Positions 34,131 to 45,450 of a stretch of DNA of 64,000 nucleotides are shown in pieces. Source of the DNA: Allomyces macrogynus ATCC 38327 (lineage: Eukaryota > Blastocladiomycota > Blastocladiomycetes > Blastocladiales > Blastocladiaceae); NCBI GenBank assembly GCA_000151295.1, contig GG745350.1, forward strand, positions 207,939 through 271,938, read 5' to 3'. The notes under the pieces were generated by a model. That model was not told the DNA's origin. It worked only from the letters and a program-made list of their open reading frames with translations, and ran no database searches. The first letter of the stretch is position 1. Each line of letters starts with the position of its first letter. Both the position numbers and the translations under genes were made by a program.

Positions 34131-34872
34131 CATCTCTGAAGTTGCAATAGTTGTTAGCGCTGACATTGCATCAGTGTCAGCCTCTTGGTAAGGCACTGGT
34201 TGTTTCTGAATGCATCCTGAGCTTGATCACATTCAGGAAGAAGCTGTGGCCATTTTTGCACTCAACAGAACAAATTGGCACTCAGCCGCTGACACAATGG
34301 GAACAGCGTTGGAAGGGGCAGTCAAGGCAGTTGGTGATTGGTGCAATGTGATGAAAATGGAACAGTTGCATTATTTACCGATTCCCACAAAGCGACGTCC
34401 ATCAAGAGTTTGCACTGGCACTACTATTTGTTTTTTTTTTTTTTTTTTTCGTAAATCGGCAAATTCCACACCCACACCGCCAAACTACTCAATCAGCGCA
34501 TTTCAGAGAAGCTTGCTACAGTTCACAGGATCCTGACAATCGAGCTACAGTTCATCACACCCCAACACGATGGACAGGTCGCATGGCCACGTCCACGTTG
34601 GATCCCAGCGGCGACCACCAAGGTGGATCGTGCGGCCCAAGAACGCATCAGCGCATTGCTCGTGGAATCGCAGGAAGCGAAACTGAGCTCCAGCTCGAAA
34701 ACCTCAAAGGACGCGGTCACGTGCTGATCACAGCATATGCAGACCGCCACCACATCGACCGTTGATCACGACACCATCTCCGACACTCCCCCGATTGTTG
34801 CTGCTTGCTGCCAAATCCTTGACCCGGCGACTGCGTCGTCGAGACCATCCAGCTCTTCCTTCAACTTCACCA
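34131..34872. other. Intergenic stretch with a T19 tract
   Basis: About 740 bases before the IF-3 gene. It contains a 19-base T run at 34431-34449. No gene supported. The IF-3 frame extends upstream only through a non-ATG start. Confidence 0.6.
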
Positions 34873-35667
34873 ATGGCGACACGACTTGCTGCACGATTTT
34901 CGGCTTTCGAGCCCACCTTGACCCGATTGGCTCGCTGCGGCCATGCGGCACTGCTTCCGCCACGACCTCCCTTCGCACCTGGATCAAGACCGTTCGCTGC
35001 CCCCGCCCTGGCCATCACGTCCCTGCGATACTACGCGGCCCCCGCCAAGCCGTCGGGCCCGCTCAAGAACGACGCCATTGCCGCCGAGTTCCTGCGCCCC
35101 GGGTCAACAATCGTACTCCGCGGCCGTTCTCGCGCGGCCCCACCGACCGCGGCCCAGCTGGCCACCGTCCACGTCTACTACGTCGACGCGTCCGGACAAG
35201 ACCAGGGCCTGCAGCCCTTCAACGACCTGCTCGCCGCGCTCGACCGTAAACTCGACGACCTCGTGCAAGTCGCGACGCGGCCTCACCCGGAAACCAAGGC
35301 GGCAATTCCCGTCGTGAAACTGATTTCACGGAAAGCGCAGTACGATAAGGTCAAGGCGGCCAAGAAAAAGGTCGCTGCGCCGGATAAGACCGAGAAGGAG
35401 GTGCAGGTTGGGGCGAGTGTCGCCGTGCACGATATGCAGACCAAGGTCGCGAGGGCGCGCGAGTTTTTGAGCAAAGGGTACCGCGTCAAGCTGACGGTCG
35501 TGCATAAGGGGGCTGGGAATAAGGCGCCCGCCGCAAAAGATGCGATGATGCAGCAGATTCTCGACGATTTGAAGCCGGTCACGGCGCAAGTTATCAAGCC
35601 GCCAGAGTATGCGGGACGGAACGTGACGGCGACGCTCGCGGGGAAGAAAGTGGACGAGGAGACATGA
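34873..35667 (+). CDS. Mitochondrial translation initiation factor IF-3
   Basis: 264 residues from ATG 34873; the longer open frame upstream has no ATG. The N-terminus (MATRLAARFSAFEPTLTRLAR) is Arg-rich and amphipathic, a mitochondrial targeting sequence, with likely cleavage near RYYA (~53-56). The N domain follows (KNDAIAAEFLRPG; VYYVDASGQDQGLQPFNDLL). The linker and C domain show VVKLISRKAQYDKVKAAKKK, KEVQVGASVAVHDMQTKVARAREFL and GYRVKLTVVHKG, the IF-3 signature of binding to the small ribosomal subunit. IF-3 keeps mitochondrial ribosomal subunits apart and checks the start codon. The gene converges with ZW10, with the two stops about 90 bases apart. Confidence 0.9.
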   Translation: MATRLAARFSAFEPTLTRLARCGHAALLPPRPPFAPGSRPFAAPALAITSLRYYAAPAKPSGPLKNDAIAAEFLRPGSTIVLRGRSRAAPPTAAQLATVHVYYVDASGQDQGLQPFNDLLAALDRKLDDLVQVATRPHPETKAAIPVVKLISRKAQYDKVKAAKKKVAAPDKTEKEVQVGASVAVHDMQTKVARAREFLSKGYRVKLTVVHKGAGNKAPAAKDAMMQQILDDLKPVTAQVIKPPEYAGRNVTATLAGKKVDEET

Positions 35668-35757
35668 TTGGTCGTGCCGTTTTTTGTTCGTCGTCGATTT
35701 TGTAGGTAGCACTATATTCCGATACAAAACGTGCAAGATTGGCAATCCAAACTCGAC

Positions 35758-38288
35758 TCACGGCAGCACCAACCCTTGCTCGACCCCCGCCATCATCTCC
35801 GCCAAATTGGCGCGTCGCAGCTCCGAGTCCTGGAAGAGCGCCTGCACCAAATGTATGAGCTGCCCGCGCCGGAACTCCGCGTACCGCCGCGCGCGGAACC
35901 GGTCCATGATCTCCTTGAACGACAGATTGAGCATCTCCACCGTGTCGTAGAAGACGCGGTAGTGTGGCACCCACTCGATCTGCTGGTCGTCGGCCACGGG
36001 AAATAGGTGCGCCGGCACGAGCAGCCCTTGCAGCAGCGAGCACAACTCCTCGCTCTCGTCAGCGATGATGTCCTCCCACGCGAAAATCTCGTTGAGAACG
36101 TGCGTCAGGCACGTGTCGTAGAGCGCACCGACAGAGTAGAGGTGCAACGGCGCGGGGACGGCGGGCTAAGTGTGCAACGAGAGCGTTAGAAACGGAAGCG
36201 ACGTAAATTAGAGCCGCGGGGCAAAACGAACCTTGATCGCGTCGGAAATCTGCCGGAGGACGCGGTTCACCTGCATAAACCGCGCCTCGATATCTTGCCG
36301 ATGCAGCGTCAAGTCGGCAAACCACACCTCCACGGGCTTGATGAGCGCGATCATGTCACTCTTTTGCGCAAACAGCTGGGTCGACAACACCTGCTTGGCG
36401 TGGTCTTCGAGAATTGCAACGTGCCGCGCGAGCGAACCGGCATATGCATCCACAAGACACTGCTTGGCAACCCAGTCGCTCAGAAACATGGCGTCATTGT
36501 GCGCAAGCACGCCGGCACGCGGGGAGGATCGAGCCGCAGCGTCGGCGGCGGAGACGAGGTACAAGTCGAGACTGCGCTCGACGAGCGCGAACTGGTGCGG
36601 TGCCCACGACGAGTCCGGGAGATCCGCGAGCTCGGCCACTAGGTCGTCCAGGAATGTGACGAGCTGCTGGGCCTTGCGCGAAATGAGACACGACGGGAAC
36701 CGCAGCGGGTCGACAGTGGAGAGCAGTGCCGACCGCGACGTGAGCAAGATGCGCGAGGATGCCGGCTCAATCGCATCGAGGGACGCGCGAATCCGAGACT
36801 GGGTATCGGCCCTGGGCGCAAAGGGTACTGCGACTTCGTCCGAGTCGTTGGCGGAAACAAGATGGCGCACTGCGCCCAGGACGACGTCGAGCTTCTTGGC
36901 AAAATACCGCGACCTGGTGTCAAAGGTGGTCAACGAGTCCCGGACCGACGCGACGAGGCCAGCGTCAAGAAAGGCCGTCTCCATGGCCGCGCTGTTGCGC
37001 AGGCGCTCGTCAAACGCCGGCAACCCGGATGGATGCGTTGGGAGCTGTACCGCGAGCACGTCGCGCGAGTAGGTTTCGAGCAGCGACAGCACAATCGGCT
37101 GCACGACCGCGACTCGGCTCGGTGCCGGTAGGACGCGCGCGAGCACGCCTGCATACGCGACGACGTTGGCAACGATATCCGCTGGTTGGCCCAGGAGCTC
37201 AATCGTGACACCTCTCGGCTCCTCCTCGTCGCCGTCATCGTGGAAGTACTCGACACGGAGCTCGCGATGCACAGCGTCGAGTCGAACCAGGTCCAAAATG
37301 GCGTGCTCGGACGAGTCCAGTACCGCAAGCGCCTCGAGTATGTCCGACCAGCGAGATTCGTCGCGCTGGAGCGCAATCTGGACGTGAATGTCGGACCGCG
37401 CGACGTGGGCCCGCGCGAGTGCTTCGAGGTCCACAACGAGCTTATTGCGCATATTGGTCACGTGCTTGGGCCACGTTGCGGTACAGGACCAAATCGGGCC
37501 ACTTGGCGGCACCGCGGTCGGCCTTTCGCTGCGCCTCCTTCATGGCGAGCGCAGCGTCGAGGTAGGCGTGGTTGCGCGAGTGGGTCGCGGAGTGGTCCAG
37601 AAGTTGCGCAATCTGCAGACATCAAGGCAATCATTTCGTCAGGAACCGAAATAGGATGCTCGAGGAAGGCCATGATGCAACGGCGCGACGTGCTCTTTCC
37701 GCGCGCTTCATTCGGTGGAGCGCGCCGTCGATTTCGAACTCGCGCTGCTTTTGACTGGCGCGCTCGTTCAGCATTGCTCGGATCTGGTGCGCGAGACCCT
37801 GGCCATTGGAAAGCGTCATGACCGCGTCAATTTCAAACTCGAACCAAGGAGCAGCGGAAAAGCACGAACGACATGTACATTGTCGCCAAACATGCGCTCC
37901 TTGATCGCATCGACGTTACCGACGAGCTCGACCGCTTCCTTCTCCACCTGGTCAAGGGCAGCGACCTCGCGCCCAAGCTCGGCAGCGTGCTCGTCGAGTA
38001 GCGCAATGCACTCTTTCTACCAGATCAACCCTCGTCCACATCAGTGATCTGACCAAAGTGGTCCGGATATCAGCACCATCGCGACCTCACCAGCAGGGCG
38101 GTCTTTTCGCTGGCAAGGTGGGCCAGAGTCGCTTCAACATGGTCCAACGTCAAGGTGGCGGGCTCGTCTTGCAGCTTATCGGCACATTGTCGCGTGGAAA
38201 ATTGCTGGGATGCCCATTCGGCCAGTTGCGACTTGTCGTGAATAAGGAGCTCGTTGCCCTCTGCTGTGGATGCGTTTGTTGGTGACAT
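35758..38288 (-). CDS. ZW10: ZW10 / Dsl1-complex tethering subunit (5 exons), apparent 1-nt frameshift
   Basis: ZW10 is the core of the Dsl1/NRZ tether for Golgi-to-ER vesicles and, in animals, of a kinetochore complex. Exons 38288-38091, 38016-37879, 37798-37682, 37612-36232 and 36165-35758 give about 746 residues. The exon 3-4 donor (GTTGCA) is the least certain. The C-terminus is diagnostic: ALYDTCLTHVLNEIFAWEDI, LCSLLQGLLVPAHLF, VPHYRVFYDTVEMLNLSFKEI and LIHLVQALFQDSELRRANLA. Exon 4 is 1,381 bases, one too many. The frame YLDAALAMKEAQRKAD...LVLYRNVA must step to KHVTNMRNKLVVDLEAL at a CCC run (37468-37470). A single-base insertion explains this best. N-terminal coiled-coil segments (KECIALLDEHAAELGREV) fit the family. 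Confidence 0.85.
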
Positions 38289-38804
38289 GAGAGCGGCCCG
38301 GTTGCAACCGACAACGAACAAGTGACGACTTGGAGAGGAAATGCTGGTGGCGAACAGGTTCGTACCGGCCAAGTCACGATCACGTGCTACACCCCCTTGA
38401 CGCGCTCCATATATTGGTTTATCACGTCGCTCCTTGCTGGCTGCAACCCGCTGCAGGTGGGAGCACTCCAAGCGGCCGTGATCAGGGCCTAGAAAAAGAC
38501 AAGAGCGCTGCAAGGACTCCCCGCATCCGCTCTGGACGTCTTTGGTTGGGCCCACGAGCCTGCACAACTAGATCGCCAACGTCCCGTCGCTGCAACACCG
38601 TTCCATCCCCGCTCCTTTGGCCATCTGCCTCGATAAGGCGATAGACGTGCTTGAACCTCCCATTTTGCTCGACATTTCTCCGGCTCCGCTCGAGGGGCGG
38701 GCTCTAGCGACAAGTCAACCCGACTCGGGTCCTTCGCTTGCCCTGTCCGTTTTGGTGCCTGATCAAGCCGTGCCGAACCAGTTCCGACCTCGACGACTGG
38801 TAAG
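38289..38804. other. Divergent promoter region of ZW10 and the two-TM gene
   Basis: About 515 bases separating two divergently transcribed genes. No other gene is supported. Confidence 0.6.
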
Positions 38805-40795
38805 ATGTGCGGGATCTTCGGCTTTCTAAAGGTTTGTCGACCCAAATTGTGGACCTGGCTCGTCGAGACGCGCGTGCTCATCATTATCGTTGCTAGGAGC
38901 TGACCAAGGCGGTCATTGGCGCGATCGTCTGCGTGTTTTGCCTTGGCCCGGCGCTCATGGTGGTTGGCGGCGTCTTTCTGAGTGCATCCACCAACCCGGC
39001 GCGCGAAAATGCGATTCTCCAATACCAGTCGGGTCTCTCGACGTGGCAGACTGTCAACACAAGCACGTTTGCCGCGCCGTTCAATTGGCAAGTCGTGACG
39101 GGCACGGTGTCGGGCCCTGTCACGTCGGCGCTGCTGCGGACTACGAGTGGAGGATCGGTACGTTTGCGTTCGGATCGGTCGCGCGCCCGTGTACTGCACT
39201 CTGAGGGCGGCCCCATTCCATTTGGTAGGAGGAAAACTACTTCATGGCGCAAGAGCCGGGCGTGCCGCCCATCAGCCCGATCCTGCGGTACGAAACGACC
39301 ATCAATGCCGCCACGTACGTGAACGTCACGGTCGTGGGCCCCGCCGGCTCGTTCTCGTTCCCCTCAAGTTCGCTCCCGTACACGTTGACGCGCACCGCGA
39401 CGGTGAGCTCGCTCGGCTGCCGCACGGGCGCATGCACGCAGTCGACGTCGTCGGCGCAGCAGACGTGCCAAAACAAGCCGCTCTGTAGCGCCGGTACGAA
39501 ACGCGAATGTGGTCCAGCCTCCATCGTGAAGGCAACACTGACGCGTCAGTCAATGACGTTCAGAATGCCCCTCTCGTGGTGGGACATGGAATTCAGTCTC
39601 GCAAATCTGCACGTTCACGCTCTACCTCCAATCGGCGTGCTTCATCACTGACGACGCCGGGATCGTGTACGTTCTCGTTACCACCGCTGATGATGGCGCC
39701 TCCTCTGCTCACTTCCCCACCCTCGTTTGACAGCGACATGTCGCGCGGCTGTTATTACGAGACCTACACGTACGATTTGAGCAACCCGATTCCGCGCAAC
39801 AGCTTGGGCAAGTATTCGTCGTCGGTGCCGTCGCGCGTGCGGATCCAAGTGCGCAACTCTCGCGACCCCATCATTTACGTGTCGTCGGTCACGACCGGCT
39901 CTTACAACTTTGGCATGTCGGTGGTACGGAATCGACAGCCGCAGCGATGGATTAATCTCTTGATCCTGACTGCACTCACCCGTGTACTTCGCCTCGATAG
40001 GAACAAAAGCGCACGTTCGGCATCGCTTTCCTCGGCGCCGGCGGCGCTGTGATCTTGCTCCTGCTGTGCATTGTCTGGGCGTGCGTCGCCGCACGCCGTC
40101 GGCAGACGCAGTACGTGACGCAGGTCGTGCCCGCCGCGCCGACCCCGCAACCGGCAACAGCTCAACCAAGTAAGCAGACGGCCGTCAACATCGACAACGA
40201 CCCGGTCCCGCCGTACCCGACGGGGGAGCAGTTTGCGCCGCATCCGGCGCCCTCGCCCAACCCCGACTATCAAGCTACGGCACCGTACCCCGCTCCTGCT
40301 GGCCCCACTTATCCTGCAGGCCCGTCGTACCCGCCCGCTGGCCCATCGTACCCGCCGTCCGGCGCGTCTTACCCCTCGCCATACCCGCAGCAGCAGTCGC
40401 CGTCGCCTTACCAACATCAACAGCCACCGTCGCCCTACCCGCAGCCACAACCGGCGTCACCCTACCAGCAGCCGATGCAATACCCGACGGCACCGCCTGC
40501 GCCCACGATGCCGGTGCCCGGCATGGTCTCGCCTATGTACTCGTCGTCGCCCGTTGGCGCAACGGGACCGTTTGTTCTTACGCCGTCGCCGCAGTCGCCG
40601 CCGCCTGGTTACGGCGCCGCCTACCCGTACCCTCCGCCGCAAGGGAACGCGTACCCGGCGTACCCGCCGCCGCAGAGTGGCCCAGGTTATCCGCCACAAC
40701 AACAGCCGCAGATGGGGATGCCGGGTGCGCAGGGGTACTACATGTCGCGCGGGATCGATGGCGAGGGGGAGACTGAAGGGAAGGGGAAGAAGTAA
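38805..40795 (+). CDS. Two-TM protein with ectodomain and Pro/Tyr/Gln-rich cytoplasmic tail (6 exons)
   Basis: Exons 38805-38831, 38897-39157, 39229-39493, 39564-39666, 39734-39920 and 40001-40795 keep phase at every join (introns 65-80 nt) and give 545 residues. TM1 lies at ~13-36 (AVIGAIVCVFCLGPALMVVGG) and TM2 at ~287-310 (GIAFLGAGGAVILLLLCIVWACV). Between them is a ~250-residue ectodomain with many Asn-X-Thr/Ser sites and cysteines (GCRTGACTQ, CQNKPLCSAGEC, RGCYYETYTYDL), presumably lumenal or extracellular. The tail starts RRRQTQ and continues with ~230 residues of repeats such as PSYPPAG, SPYPQ and YPPPQ. Such tails often bind WW or SH3 domains. No known family recognised. Exons 4-5 are only found by correcting frame at the GTTCAG (39563) and GACAG (39733) acceptors. 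Confidence 0.75.
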
Positions 40796-41667
40796 GTGCG
40801 CAGAGCAGGAATGGAGGGAGACTCGACTGGGACTTTTTCGGGAAGACTATGATTTGCTGATGGGAAAGACGAAGATGGCTGAAATGTGTGCGTCGCAAGC
40901 GAAGACTCTTTCCTTTTTTCTTCCTCTCCCATACACCCTGCTTCTCAAGTCGACAGCACCGCAGCGCTGACACAGATCTGACACGGGCGACACGAACGGG
41001 CGGGGTCGTGATCAAATATGGATGGTGCCCGCCGATACAAGCAAGGTGGCGGGCCACAAAGAACAGTCCCAGGGGAGCCGGCACTGCAGTGTTGTTCCCA
41101 AGCCAGCAGCAATTTAGCGCTGCTCACGACCCGGGCACTCGCCTGATCTTTTGTTAACCAACGGCCGTCCCGGAAGACAACTGAATAAGAGGGGTTGGAA
41201 TAGTTGGTATACGCCTTGAATGATGTGCTGCTGGGAGACTTGCTGTAATGACGCGGTGGATTAATTATGAGGCCGCAGGCCGAAGAGGCATCCGCGATGT
41301 GGAGTAAATGAGCAACACTGATAACTAACAAGAGCCGAGATTCGACGGACCCAAATCAAAGTCTGGCGAAGAATAAATATGTTATCACAACAACGCTCCC
41401 TGATACCTCAAATACAGTTAACCACATGGATGCAGCGGAGCATAAGTTAGCTCCGAGCTCCGTCTAAATGGAACAAAACACCCTCCGGGGGATGGATAGT
41501 TGCGAAGGCATTGTAGTTGCTCGTAACTTCCTTCAGCCTGCACACACTGCGCTCAAGCTGCCAAGGCGTGTTTCGCATGTGAGATCCTTAACTCCACTTC
41601 ATATCTGATGAAAATAAAAGCATCGCCAGCGTCAATTTCCCCCGCTTGAACATATACATGAAGCTCC
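40796..41667. other. Intergenic stretch, nothing recognised
   Basis: About 870 bases between the two-TM gene (plus) and the first reductase copy (minus), i.e. a convergent 3'-3' interval. The 41.2-41.6 kb part is AT-richer. No gene, RNA or repeat supported. Confidence 0.5.
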
Positions 41668-42682
41668 TCAATCAAAAGTCTTGTCGTCCCAAAACTTGCG
41701 GAACGACGCGGTCGCAACAGCCTCGTCAATCGCCTGCACCTCATTCTCCGTCAACTCAAACTCCTGCACGTTCACGAACGCAGCGAGCCGGTCCGCGTTA
41801 CCCGTCGTCGACACGACAACGCGGCCCTTTTGCAGGTTCCAGCGTAGCAGCACCTACGCGCGCGTCTTGCTTGTGCGGTCTGCGGCCGCATCGAGCGCCT
41901 CTTAAGCGCGTCCAAGACCGCTGCATCGACCTTATCGGCAGGCACCGTCAGCGGCGTGAGCGGCGCGTACGACGCCAGCGTCACGCCATGCTCCTTGGCG
42001 TACTCGGCGAGCTCGCGCTGCTGGAGCAGCGGGTGGAACTCGATTTGGTTGACGAGCGGGAAAATGGTTGCATCCTCGCGCAGCACCTCGAGGTGCGGAA
42101 TGCCAAAGTTAGAAACACCAATGTCGCGCACAAGCCCTTTGCGATGCACGGCCTCGATCTCGGCCCAAATCTCGCCGAGCGTCTTGGTGTTGTCGGGAAT
42201 GTCCTCGATGAAAGGCGTGTGAAGAAGGTACTGGTCGAGGTAGTCGAGCTGCAGACGCGCAAGCGCGCGGGTGAGCGTTCCGCGCACGTCAGTCGCGCCG
42301 GTAAAAATCTTGGACGTGACGTAGAGGTCCGAGCGTTCAAGGCCCGACTCGGCGAGGAACTCGTGAATGGCGACGCCGATCTGAATTGATGAAACAAAGT
42401 CGTATCAGTATCCATGTGCCGCGATGCAAAGCGGGGTGGGCAATGAATCGCTTTTACCTCGTCCTCGGTGTCGTACATCTCGGCCGTGTCGAGGTGCCGG
42501 ATGCCAGCGTGCAGAGCGCGCTTGATTGAATCAACGACTTCGCGACTCACGACAGGGCCGTCACCATCAGCCGCCTCCTTGGCATCCTGCTTGGTCGCGT
42601 ACCACTTGGTCCCCGAACCGAAAGCAATCGCAGGAACGACACTGCCGTTGCGGAGGGTCACAGTCGCAGGGTTGATGGCCAT
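41668..42682 (-). pseudogene. Aldo-keto reductase, copy A, interrupted (or newly intron-bearing)
   Basis: Exon 1 is 42682-42458 and exon 2 starts at 42380 (77-nt intron). The NADPH-dependent reductase fold is clear: RNGSVVPAIAFGSG, LDTAEMYDTEDEV with the catalytic Asp and Tyr, VTSKIF with Lys, YLLHTPF with His, IGVSNFGIPHL, NQIEFHPLLQQ, and C-terminal VLLRWNLQKGRVVVSTTGN. Between KVDAAVLDALK and VLLRW the frame shifts and an in-frame TAG (41856-41854) stands where copy B has Gln. Hence it reads as a pseudogene. Alternatively, bases 41918-41854 (GTCTTGG...GCGTAG, 65 nt) could be removed as an intron in phase, skipping both defects but deleting about 20 residues of a core helix. Paralogue of copy B at 45451-46454. 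Confidence 0.8.
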
Positions 42683-43539
42683 GGTGTCTGTATATTGTTG
42701 TTGCTGGATCGCGCGTGCGTTAAAGTTGATGGTGAAGAGATGGCGTGGGCAAGCATGGTATTTATTCTTGCGGCGTCATGGTCGCGATCAGGACGCGTTC
42801 ACAACGGCATACTTGCTGCGCTTCCCCGCAAAAATACTTTGCGCATGCCGACAACGGGCCCCTCGATGAGGACGAGGTGCCGTTGCCGCGCCAACACCGG
42901 CGTCCATCATGAGGGACCGAGGGCAACGCCACAAAGGACCATGGTGGCGCAGACTGACAAAGCAACGCCCAAGAGGCAACCACCACACCACCAGCAATCA
43001 CCGGGTGCCCGCCAGTGCCGCCCTCGCGGAAACAATCCGCAGCTCGAGCACTGACACCATTTGTGGCATTGGTAAACCCTAACTCGGAACTTCAGACAGC
43101 CTCCTCGCACGTTGCACTCGTGATCCACTCATGATCAACCTGTCCTGGCGGCCCTGCTGAGTAAAAATCTGCGGTGGTGCGCAGCGGAGCACGTTACATA
43201 ACTGCGGACCACGCCCGCGTCCAGTCTCCAGGTGGAACACGACGTGCTGCATCATGGAGTAAGCTGATCGCTGTGCTGCGTGGATGTCTCCACCTGGCGT
43301 CAATTTCATGGGTCGGTTGCGGGATATTCTGTCGACAGTGGCGATGCCAAACGGTCAGGGCGCGATCAGGCGCGTCTTGCACGTTGCATCAAATTTCCCC
43401 GCGTCGCCCAAGCCACGATCGCGCTTCAACACGCGTGTCATTCCAAATTTACGATACGAAACCGAAACCGCGACAATGGCGGCCTTCCGCTCCTTGTCTT
43501 TCTATATATTATTGATGCCGACAGATCAACAAAACGCCG
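42683..43539. other. Intergenic stretch, nothing recognised
   Basis: About 860 bases upstream of reductase copy A and downstream of the SPRY gene, both on the minus strand. No further gene supported. Confidence 0.5.
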
Positions 43540-44974
43540 TCACGAATGAGCAGACGCGACCCCCTCCTCCCCGTCCGTCCGCGTCGGCGCATCGACGCCG
43601 TCCTTCCTCGGCTCCAACGACGCTTCCTCCCCCACCCCGGCACTATGCGCTGGAAGGTACCGGTACCCCTTGACCCGCGCCTCCTCCCACATCCATGGTC
43701 CACGCCAACGCACCTCCACCACGCACGGCCCCGCCGCGCCAATCGCCAAGCGGATCTCCGGCACCGTCGTCGGCGCGAGCATGAGAAAAGCCACCCAGGT
43801 TCCGTTGTGCGTCAAGTACACGTTGAAACGCGCGTCGATCCCAACACCCACAACGTCGCCCACGCCGTACGTGGGCCAAGGAGCCGAGGAAGGCATGGTC
43901 CACCCGTCCTGCGTGATTTTGCCGACGGAGCTGTACCCGATCGAGCCGGAAACATTGCCGGACAATTGGTCGGATGGGTGGGGAGGACGAGCGAGCCCAA
44001 TGGAGATCGTGGTAGATGGCAACGCGGCTGCGATGGCGACTTCGAGGTACATAACCGAGGGCGCCGTGCCAGGAGATGAGGTGGCCCTCGAGAAAGGCAG
44101 CTTGGTGAGGACGGTCACGGCATTGCAATCAGTTGAACCGCCAGGTCCTTGCTCGGCGACTCCTTGAGGAGGCACCAGCGATGATGGTGATGAATTGGAC
44201 GGGGATGGCAAGTTCCCGTCATGCGGAAAGAACTTGATCCTTGACGCCGATGCGCCGTGCACGACACAAACCTTGGATGCTTGATCAGGAAGCACATCAA
44301 AATCAATGAGCGGCGTCGCATTATCCAGCGTCACGGCCACGGCAGGTGTCCAAGACGTGTTCTCCGCTGGACCGTCTGCCACCTTTCGCGACTCGTCAGG
44401 CCGCACCCGAGCCATGAACGAGTTCCACGCGTTGCGCACGGCCTTGAAGAGCGGCATGAGCGGCTTGAACACGCGCTTCACGCGCATGGCCAAACCGTAG
44501 CCGATCCAAATGAGCGGGTCTTGGCAGAAACCAATTGCAACGAAACTGATCACGACCCAAAACAGGATACGAGATCCGAGCCGATGTGCCCATGGAATCT
44601 TGGGGCACGTCTCGTCAAAGTACATGGTCGTGCCGTTGATGGTGCCGGACGGCGAGAGCGTCACGAACGTGCAGTTGTGCAGCGGACCAGGCGGCGCGTA
44701 TGCCCCAGCCGTGATCGAGTCGTGGTCCCAGTACCCTTTGGCGCCAGACGGGCCCACGATGGGGTGAGAGGGCGCTCCTGCACGATACCAAGCCGCGTTT
44801 GTTGGTCAGAGTATGGCTCAAATCAGGTGATGGAACGGTACGGTTGTGCTTACCATAGGTCGCAAAGTCCCAGTCGTCTTCAATCTCTACGTTCCAAGTA
44901 TCGGCCATGCTTGTATGTTGCGCCGCGGGCTGCAAGAGGCTATTCAATCGGTCAGATCGTTCGTCGGCGGTCAT
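43540..44974 (-). CDS. Single-pass membrane protein with C-terminal SPRY domain (2 exons)
   Basis: Exons 44974-44854 and 44777-43540 (76-nt intron, GTAAGC...GTGCAG) give 452 residues. The N-terminal region includes DTWNVEIEDDWDFATYG. A hydrophobic stretch RILFWVVISFVAIGFC at ~100 is the likely membrane segment, followed by a basic amphipathic region (MRVKRVFKPLMPLFKAVRNA). Residues ~265-400 form a SPRY domain: VMYLEVAIAAALPSTTISIGLA, GSIGYSSVGKITQDG, GVGDVVGVGIDARFNVYLTHNGTWV. TM plus SPRY resembles yeast Ssh4/Ear1, endosomal or vacuolar adaptors for the Rsp5 ubiquitin ligase. I see no clear PPxY motif, so this is similarity of layout only. It is flanked on both sides by the reductase paralogues. 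Confidence 0.78.
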
Positions 44975-45450
44975 GCTAAGTGCGTAATTCAGGCGAGCAA
45001 CTCACGCGTCCTGCCCAAGGGCGCCATGCAGTCACGGTGGAGAAGGTGCAGAAAGTTGAGGTCAGTGTCAACCAATGGAGAGTGAAGCGTTTGAATGATG
45101 CTGCACGTCTTGAGCGAGAAGTGAAGAGGCCGACGCGTCAGTTGTGACTTGACGCCCATCTCTTCCTCTGTTCCTTTCCAACCGATGCCGGCCCGGCTCG
45201 TGCGCACGTTTTTTGCGGCCCTTGCACAACGACACATGTTGAGATGCACACTTCCCAGTGCGTCAAGTGTGGCGAATCATGACTTGAAACAGGTCCCCTC
45301 GTTGTGTGCATCCAGTCGCGTGCCTGCCGTTGGTGGAACGGAAACAACATGATTGCAACGGCCGGCAACACGGGCATGGCCAGGAACAAAAAATCAAATA
45401 TGTCAAAATTGTTTCTGTGTATAGCTCGCACCGCGGATGCCCTCGGTCGT
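44975..45450. other. Intergenic stretch, nothing recognised
   Basis: About 475 bases between the SPRY gene start and the stop of reductase copy B; it should contain the SPRY gene promoter. Confidence 0.5.
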
